DNA from: Actinacidiphila glaucinigra
GTDB taxonomy: Bacteria; Actinomycetota; Actinomycetes; Streptomycetales; Streptomycetaceae
DNA: 64,000 nucleotides
Reading direction: 5' to 3'
NCBI RefSeq assembly: GCF_900188405.1
Contig: NZ_FZOF01000002.1
Span: 186,001 to 250,000 of the forward strand
Shown: piece by piece, positions 59,462 through 64,000 of the stretch
Numbering within the stretch: the stretch's first letter is position 1
How the letters are laid out: each line of letters opens with the position of its first letter
Notes under the pieces: generated by a model
What the model saw: only the letters and a program-made list of their open reading frames with translations
Told to the model about the DNA's origin: nothing
Database searches by the model: none
Program-made: the position numbers and the translations under genes

Positions 59462-59514
59462 GGGGAGCGAGTCCCCGTTTGTGCGACGTAGGTGTAAACG
59501 GGGAGCCGTTCCCC
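59462..59514. promoter_or_regulatory. Two GGGGA-N5-TCCCC repeats upstream of the TetR gene
   Basis: GGGGA-GCGAG-TCCCC at 59462 and GGGGA-GCCGT-TCCCC at 59500, 38 bp apart. They bracket an AT-rich segment (TGTAAAC) 41-93 bp before the TetR start. Confidence 0.55.
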
Positions 59515-59682
59515 GGATATTTCAGCGCCGCTTGTGAGCTGAGTCACAAACAACGGAGGCGGATGCGGCCGCGCTTGGGAGCACCCGCCCCACCGGCCCC
59601 GCACGCACGGGAAGGGCCCCGGACGCCATCGCGCGCCCGGGGCCCTTCCGCACTGTTCCGATACCTGCTCCGCTTACTCCGC

Positions 59683-60093
59683 TTACTCGACGACGAGCTC
59701 GACCGGGATGTTGCCCCGGGTCGCCTTGGAGTAGGGGCAGACCTGGTGGGCCTGCTCGATCAGGGCGCGGCCGGCCTCGTTCTCCAGCTCCGACGGCAGC
59801 TCGGCGCGGAGCACGACCGCCAGGGCGAAGCTCGTGTCGTCCTTGCCGATGGTCACCTCGGCGGTCACGGAGATCTCGCTGGTGTCCACCTTCGCCTGCC
59901 GCCCGACCAGGGCGAGGGCGCTGGCGAAGCACGCGGCGTAGCCGGCCGCGAAGAGCTGCTCGGGGTTGGTGCCCTGACCGTTGCCGCCGAGCGCCGGCGG
60001 CATGGCGAGCGCCAGGTCGAGCTGTCCGTCGGAGCTGACGGCACGCCCGTCACGGCCGTTGGCGGTGGCGACGGCGGTGTACAGCGGGTCCAT
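59683..60093 (-). CDS. ohr: Organic hydroperoxide resistance protein Ohr
   Basis: A 136-residue Ohr-branch peroxiredoxin: PEQLFAAGYAACFASAL holds the peroxidatic Cys and VCPYSKATRGNIPV the resolving Cys. It reduces organic and fatty acid hydroperoxides using lipoylated proteins. ATG at 60093 follows AGAGGA. It is divergent from the OhrR repressor by 104 bp with a palindrome between. Confidence 0.95.
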   Translation of the reverse strand: MDPLYTAVATANGRDGRAVSSDGQLDLALAMPPALGGNGQGTNPEQLFAAGYAACFASALALVGRQAKVDTSEISVTAEVTIGKDDTSFALAVVLRAELPSELENEAGRALIEQAHQVCPYSKATRGNIPVELVVE

Positions 60094-60145
60094 GAGACAT
60101 CCTCTTTCGATCGGTTGCGATCCCGTTGACGACAAGTAGAGCACA

Positions 60146-60156
60146 CAACTGAGTTG
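60146..60156. promoter_or_regulatory. OhrR operator candidate
   Basis: CAACT-G-AGTTG, an 11-bp palindrome, followed by a further ACACAACT half-site, midway between ohr and ohrR. OhrR sites are AT-rich palindromes of this size. Confidence 0.7.
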
Positions 60157-60196
60157 CACACAACTAAAACGTGAACGGTCGAGCTACTCTGTATCC

Positions 60197-60679
60197 ATGA
60201 CCGCCACCGCGCCCGCCCGTGCCGGGGACCACCTCCGGCTCGAGAACCAGATCTGCTTCTCCCTGCACGCCGCCTCGCGCGCCTTCGGCGGCGTCTACCG
60301 TGTCGTGCTCAAGGACCTCGGCCTCACCTACCCCCAGTACTTGGTGATGCTCGTGCTCTGGGAGCACGGCGCCCTGCCGGTCAAGAAAATCGGCGAGCAC
60401 CTGCGCCTCGACTCCGGCACGCTCTCCCCGCTCCTCAAGCGCCTGGAAGCCACCGGACTCGTCCGCCGCGAGCGCTCCGCCGACGACGAGCGCTCCGTCA
60501 CGGTCCACCTCACCGACGCCGGCACGGCGCTCCACGAGAAGGCCCTCCAAATCCCGCGCCGCATCTCCGCGGCCACCGGTCTCGGCTTGGACGAGATCAA
60601 CGACCTGCGCACCCGCGTCGACCGCCTGACCGCCGCCCTCACCGCGGCCGACCTCGACGACGGCCCGCCCTGCGGCTGA
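60197..60679 (+). CDS. ohrR: OhrR, MarR-family organic peroxide sensor
   Basis: A 160-residue MarR protein. LENQICFSLHAASRA near residue 16 has the reactive Cys used to sense organic peroxides; GEHLRLDSGTLSPLLKRLEATGLVRRERSADDERSV is the winged helix. Oxidation would release DNA and induce ohr. ATG at 60197 is the family start. Confidence 0.93.
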   Translation: MTATAPARAGDHLRLENQICFSLHAASRAFGGVYRVVLKDLGLTYPQYLVMLVLWEHGALPVKKIGEHLRLDSGTLSPLLKRLEATGLVRRERSADDERSVTVHLTDAGTALHEKALQIPRRISAATGLGLDEINDLRTRVDRLTAALTAADLDDGPPCG

Positions 60680-60768
60680 CGCCCCGCGCGCGACGCCACG
60701 CCCTCCGGAGCCCGGAGCAATCGCCGGCACACCCCTGACCGGCATCCGCTAGGCTGTCCCACGCTTCC

Positions 60769-60841
60769 GCCTCAGTAGCTCAGGGGATAGAGCACCGCTC
60801 TCCTAAAGCGGGTGTCGCAGGTTCGAATCCTGCCTGGGGCA
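60769..60841 (+). tRNA. tRNA-Arg (anticodon CCT)
   Basis: A 73-nt cloverleaf: acceptor GCCTCAG with CTGGGGC (one U-G), D arm AGCTC-GAGC, anticodon stem CCGCT/AGCGG with loop CTCCTAA giving CCT for AGG codons, and T arm GCAGG-TTCGAAT-CCTGC. CCA is not encoded. Integrase remnants begin 70 bp downstream, so it is a likely attachment site. Confidence 0.95.
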
Positions 60842-60851
60842 CAAGGGAAAC

Positions 60852-60882
60852 GGCCCGCACCGATCATGGTGCGGGCCTTTTT
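60852..60882 (+). terminator. Rho-independent terminator after tRNA-Arg
   Basis: A 10-bp perfect stem (GGCCCGCACC / GGTGCGGGCC), 6-base loop, then TTTTT. Confidence 0.88.
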
Positions 60883-60910
60883 GACGGCAGGGTTTGACGG
60901 CAGCCGGGTC

Positions 60911-61195
60911 TCAGGCGCCCGGCAGTCGGCGCTTGGGCAGGGGATCCATATGGCTGATGGCTTCCCGCTGGGTGTCGTACGCAACGTGGGTATAGACGTC
61001 AATCGTGACCCGGGGCACGACGCTGGCCGCAGTCAGCAGCGTGGCGCAGCCGTGCCGGGCATCGTGCAGCCTGACCACCCGCAGCCCTGACTGCGCGGCA
61101 ACCCGGGTGAAGAAGCGGTAGACGTTCCGCGGCTCCACCGGGCGGCCGTTCCTCGTTGCGAAGATGTGCCCGGCCTCGGACCAGGCCGCGCGAGC
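60911..61195 (-). pseudogene. Tyrosine recombinase (integrase) C-terminal remnant
   Basis: The frame reads AAWSEAGHIFATRNGRPVEP, then LRVVRLHDARHGCATLLTAA (HxxR box) and VTIDVYTHVAYDTQREAISHM with the catalytic Tyr. About 10-12 residues that normally link these (the GHS/T box) are missing, and the N-terminal two thirds are gone. It opens at a TGA and has no start of its own. Adjacent to tRNA-Arg, it is the scar of an integrated element. Confidence 0.82.
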
Positions 61196-61282
61196 GGATC
61201 AGGGCGTAGACAGTAGAGCATCCGAGCTTGCGCCGCGCCTTGACTTCCGGCACGGTCTGCAGCGCCGGGTGGCGGTCGTCAT
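61190..61282 (-). pseudogene. Excisionase (Xis) N-terminal remnant
   Basis: ATG at 61282 gives MTTAT, then after a one-base shift PALQTVPEVKARRKLGCSTVY, ALIRS, a MerR-like excisionase helix-turn-helix. After about 30 residues it joins directly to integrase DNA in another frame. So a deletion has fused the start of xis to the end of int. Confidence 0.68.
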
Positions 61283-61600
61283 GCTGGCTCCTTCCAGGGC
61301 CAGTTGGTCTCGTAGGGCTTCGCGGGCGGTGTCGCGGTTGAGCCGGAGGTCCCGGGCGATGGAGGCGGCGAGGAGGGATTCGCCGGGGGTGTGGCCGTGG
61401 CCGACGTATTGCCAGTCGGCCAGGACCAGGACGGTGCCCGGCTCGATGTCCTCCGGGCCGAGGACGTCGCGCTCTTGAACGGCACGGAAGTCGGCGCGTT
61501 CCTGGCGCAGGGCGCCGAGGGCCCTGGTCTTCCGCTGCAAGAGGCCGGACGGGAACGGGCCCCATGTCCGGAGTGACGACGGACGGCACCTGGCCGTCAA
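61283..61600 (-). other. Remnant open frame with a possible winged-helix segment
   Basis: A minus-strand frame reads PGTVLVLADWQYVGHGHTPGE and then SLLAASIARDLRLNRDTAREALRDQLALEG, the second part resembling a GntR-type winged helix. It has no clear start and runs without a stop into xis DNA, so it is probably a decayed gene of the same element. Confidence 0.4.
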
Positions 61601-61620
61601 CTCCCGCTAACGTCTCCCTC

Positions 61621-62082
61621 ATGGCGATGCCGACTGCACTCTGGTTCGAGCACCTGGCCGGAAAGCACTGGCATAACGATCTTCGACTGCACATCGGAGG
61701 TCACCGTCACACCTGCGACTCGTACTACCTGACACTGGAGTCGCAACACCTCGGCGCGAATCTGATACGCCTGCTAGAGCAGTGGATAGAGCAGGTCAAC
61801 GAGTTGAGAGGCGCAGGAGGCACCGCTTACCTGCCCTACGACTTCTCAGACCAATGCACAGCGTGGCTGCGCGTCTCCGCCGCAGACGGGCATACAGCCG
61901 TCGTCCAGGCCGGGTGGAGCCTCATCGAAGCATGGCGCATCGACCCCTCGGACTACCGCGCGACAGCGCCAGACGTCACGGACTTCAAGCCGATCGCGAA
62001 CGCTCAGATCGAGTGCACACTGGACGACCTCGCCACGCGCATCGCGCTCAACCGAGGCAGCTTCGCGACACTGAGGCACTAG
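61621..62082 (+). CDS. Hypothetical protein in the accessory region
   Basis: A 153-residue soluble protein I do not recognise. It has aromatic-rich, acidic segments (WFEHLAGKHWHNDLRLHIGG, HLGANLIRLLEQWIEQVNEL) and lacks a signal or membrane helix. Start ATG at 61621 or 61627. Base composition is lower in GC than the core, which supports a real but acquired gene. It may be an immunity- or element-borne protein. Confidence 0.6.
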   Translation: MAMPTALWFEHLAGKHWHNDLRLHIGGHRHTCDSYYLTLESQHLGANLIRLLEQWIEQVNELRGAGGTAYLPYDFSDQCTAWLRVSAADGHTAVVQAGWSLIEAWRIDPSDYRATAPDVTDFKPIANAQIECTLDDLATRIALNRGSFATLRH

Positions 62083-62685
62083 CGCGGTAGGAGTTCGACT
62101 ACTTCATCAAGGCACCCGGCGTCGCCCACACTCCTCATGGGGACGTAAGCGTTGGGGATGGCCGTCCGCCGCCGGGCGCCCCACAAGTAGAGGCCTAAGG
62201 CATGAGGTCAGAACCGCGGTGGCTGGGGCGGCCGGCGCTGCGATGCCAAGGCGGCCATCATCGGGCGAGCCTCGAAGATCGGGGCCAACATCGGGCTGCT
62301 GCGGGCGGGCAACGCGCCAGCCCGATTCGCGGCCAGCGTATGGGCCCCGGCCTCTCGCCCCATGGCAGCTCCAGCCCAAAGCTCTGCGCGCCAGCCCCAT
62401 GCGTCGCCCGTGCGGTCAACGGGAGCTCCGCGGGGATCTTCGCGGCAGTCATGCTCTTCGGGATGTCGACCCCGTAGCCCATCGCGGCGACGATCGAGGT
62501 CGGCTCGATGTCGCCGATTCGCGGTCCTGATGGCAGAAGATGACGGCAACGGAGCCGTACGTACGCAGACCTTGGCGGTGGTAGGGGGCCTGCCTCGAGG
62601 CCGTGTCGTGGCAGGCGGCAGCACCCATGCAGCTGTGAACGAAGTCCTTCGATCCTGCCGTGCCGCACACGTGCCACGGGGTTCG
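62083..62685. other. Accessory stretch without a supported gene
   Basis: About 600 bp in which several frames are open on both strands but none has a ribosome site or recognisable protein. It is probably decayed coding DNA of an acquired element. Confidence 0.4.
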
Positions 62686-62988
62686 CTACGTGATCGACGC
62701 CCCTGGCGCCAGTTCGAGCCCGGCGGCACCCAGGAAGTCGGAGAGGCTGATGGCGCCGTCGCTCGTGCCGTCGTCCCATCGGGCCAGAAGCTTCGAGCGG
62801 CCTTCGTTCCAGGAGTCGGCGGTCCATGTGTCGATGTCAGGTCCGGGGTGGTGCTCGACCGTGCCCTCACCATGGCGGTAGTGCAAGAACAGATAGAGGC
62901 CGCCGACAGTCCAGGCGTCCCACTGAGACGGGTAGCCGTGGCACGTCTGCACGACCCGTGCCAGCAATCGTTCCGCTTCTCCGGTCAT
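62686..62988 (-). CDS. Hypothetical protein in the accessory region
   Basis: A 100-residue protein (MTGEAERLLARVVQTC, WDAWTVGGLYLFLHYRHGEG, ISLSDFLGAAGLELAPGASIT). It has alpha-beta composition with many Trp and Tyr residues, and no domain I recognise. ATG at 62988 is divergent from the DUF6193-like gene by about 20 bp. The ribosome site is weak. Confidence 0.5.
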   Translation of the reverse strand: MTGEAERLLARVVQTCHGYPSQWDAWTVGGLYLFLHYRHGEGTVEHHPGPDIDTWTADSWNEGRSKLLARWDDGTSDGAISLSDFLGAAGLELAPGASIT

Positions 62989-63007
62989 TCGGCGATGTTC
63001 GTTCTCT

Positions 63008-63409
63008 GTGCGTGCACTCCGCAAGGCAGTTCGGGCCGCTGGCCCCCTCACAACAGGGGACTCTGGAACGCTCGCCCGTGATCAGGCTGGCAACGCCGAA
63101 GTGGCCGAGGCCCTTTATGCGCAGCCGGCCCTGCGCGTCTTCTTCCCCTTTCCGTCGCACGGCGAGTTCAGCCTGCTCTCCAGTACCAAGGATCCGTTCT
63201 ACGAGGAGGTTCCGCGCGTGGTGCCGAGCGGAGACGGCCTGTGGAACGTGGCTCTCCACTGGTCGGGGTGGTCGCCGCAGATACCGTCACGCGTACTCGG
63301 TTCCCACCTCAGCGCTCGCGAGGCCGCGGCGCTGGTGGCCGCGAACTTCCCCCCGGGCAGCGGCCCAGCGATCGAGGGAGGCTGGCCGCACCCTGCGCCC
63401 GATCGATGA
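63008..63409 (+). CDS. DUF6193-like protein, possibly truncated
   Basis: A 133-residue frame whose C-terminal 100 residues follow the DUF6193 pattern: AEALYAQPALRVFFPFPSHGEFSLL, then VPRVVPSGDGLWNVAL and AREAAALVAANFPPGSGPAIEGG. DUF6193 proteins occur in Streptomyces natural-product and toxin-like loci, with function unknown. The family's N-terminal part is missing; the first 30 residues are low-quality and the true start is uncertain. Confidence 0.6.
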   Translation: MRALRKAVRAAGPLTTGDSGTLARDQAGNAEVAEALYAQPALRVFFPFPSHGEFSLLSSTKDPFYEEVPRVVPSGDGLWNVALHWSGWSPQIPSRVLGSHLSAREAAALVAANFPPGSGPAIEGGWPHPAPDR

Positions 63410-63493
63410 CGTCGACGGTGCAGTCGGCGGCCAAACTCTCTCAACCGCGCAGGCGGGACAGCCATGCACCGCTCCTGGTGGCCGGGCACGCAA

Positions 63494-63865
63494 CTAGGGC
63501 GTTGCGGCGCTGCCGTTGGCCAGGGCCGCCTGGACGATGCGGACGGCCTCGGGGGTGTCGATGCCTACGCTGGCGATGACGGCGGCGTACTCGGCGGCGG
63601 CCCGGCGTGCCCGCTCGCGCCCCTGTTCACCGGCCGCGGACACGAACGAGCCCGCCCGTCCGCGGGTCTCGATCAGTCCCGCCTCCTCCAGCGCCCGGTA
63701 GGCGCGCCCGACGGTGTTGACGGCCAGGCCCAGGTCCGCTGCCAGGCGGCGGATGGTCGGCAGCTGGGTGCCCACGGCCAGCGTGCGGTCCTGGATCTGG
63801 CGGGCGAGCTGGGCCCGCAGTTGCTCGAACGGCGGGACGGGCGAGGCGGAGTCGATGACGATCAT
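63494..63865 (-). CDS. GntR family transcriptional regulator (YtrA-like)
   Basis: A 123-residue short GntR protein: VPPFEQLRAQLARQIQDRTLAVGTQLPTIRRLAADLGLAVNTVGRAYRALEEAGLIETRGRAGSFV is the winged helix, with only a brief helical C-terminus as in YtrA. ATG at 63865 is 4 bp after the stop of the upstream membrane gene, so they form one operon. Regulators of this kind usually control a transporter or membrane protein beside them. Confidence 0.9.
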   Translation of the reverse strand: MIVIDSASPVPPFEQLRAQLARQIQDRTLAVGTQLPTIRRLAADLGLAVNTVGRAYRALEEAGLIETRGRAGSFVSAAGEQGRERARRAAAEYAAVIASVGIDTPEAVRIVQAALANGSAATP

Positions 63866-63869
63866 CGGC

Positions 63870-64000
63870 TCACCGGGCGCCCGTGGCGTGCCGGGCAACC
63901 GTGCCGCTCTGCGGGGTCCGCGCGGTGATCAGGGCGAACGTGATGACGCTCAGGACGATGAAGGCGAGCCAGGCGACGTTCCACCAGCCGAGGGCGGTTT
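63870..64000 (-). CDS. C-terminal part of a membrane protein (partial)
   Basis: Only 43 codons are visible before the right edge: a hydrophobic helix (WNVAWLAFIVLSVITFALI) and a basic tail ending GAR. In Streptomyces a DUF1648-type membrane protein commonly precedes a YtrA-like GntR regulator, and this could be its end, but the fragment is too short to be sure. Confidence 0.6.
   Translation of the reverse strand, partial: TALGWWNVAWLAFIVLSVITFALITARTPQSGTVARHATGAR

Noticed and set aside
1..64000. CRISPR arrays, rRNA genes, complete insertion sequences and a replication origin
   Set aside because: No regularly spaced short repeats, rRNA motifs, intact transposase genes or DnaA-box clusters were seen.

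Overview
The window is high-GC actinobacterial DNA, almost certainly from a Streptomyces chromosome. Evidence: nearly every third codon position is G or C, GTG/TTG starts with purine-rich ribosome sites are common, XRE (DUF5753)-DUF397 and SpoIIE-type phosphatase genes are present, and the hrdD sigma factor gene is recognisable with a SigR-type promoter. The middle is conserved chromosomal core; both ends are visibly less GC-rich and accessory.

Layout. 1-1.6 kb: a Trypco2 gene followed by a trypsin-like protease fused to an NB-ARC NTPase that runs off the left edge, the signature of a nucleotide-dependent conflict (anti-phage or self-recognition) system. 2-9.4 kb: a short-chain dehydrogenase divergent from a FAD-dependent (ketosteroid dehydrogenase-like) oxidoreductase, then a class C beta-lactamase-like esterase and a full tricorn protease. 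9.4-14 kb: a translationally coupled Baeyer-Villiger-type monooxygenase / alpha-beta hydrolase / dehydrogenase operon divergent from a MerR regulator. 14-23.3 kb: arylamine N-acetyltransferase, XRE-DUF397 pair, secreted phosphatase and phosphodiesterase, DMT transporter, MarP-like membrane protease, and a TetR regulator whose likely operators recur before a DUF2630-GNAT operon. 23.4-36.4 kb: SpoIIE phosphatase, flavin disulfide reductase, two divergent NIS siderophore synthetases, a 163-bp tandem repeat array derived partly from the 3' end of one synthetase, a VWA protein, an aminoglycoside phosphotransferase-like gene, a lipoprotein and tRNA-Ala.

36.5-53 kb is the actinobacterial neighbourhood known from Mycobacterium tuberculosis around galU: a SepX/GLPR-like membrane protein, RimJ-like acetyltransferase, MogA, MoaC, MoeA (Glp-type), GalU, 5-formyltetrahydrofolate cyclo-ligase, penicillin acylase, K+/H+ antiporter, MFS carrier, a zinc-ribbon protein resembling the chaperone Ruc behind a CIRCE-like heat-shock operator, alcohol dehydrogenase, universal stress protein, an HTH-flavin-reductase-like protein, a CpaB-like protein and MscL. 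53-60.7 kb holds hrdD, a PAT-like acetyltransferase, a MarR/RibA/DODA group, a TetR-MFS pair and the Ohr-OhrR peroxide couple.

60.8-64 kb begins with tRNA-Arg(CCT) and a terminator, followed by a decayed excisionase-integrase remnant, unknown genes of lower GC, a DUF6193-like gene, and a GntR regulator coupled to a membrane protein at the right edge.
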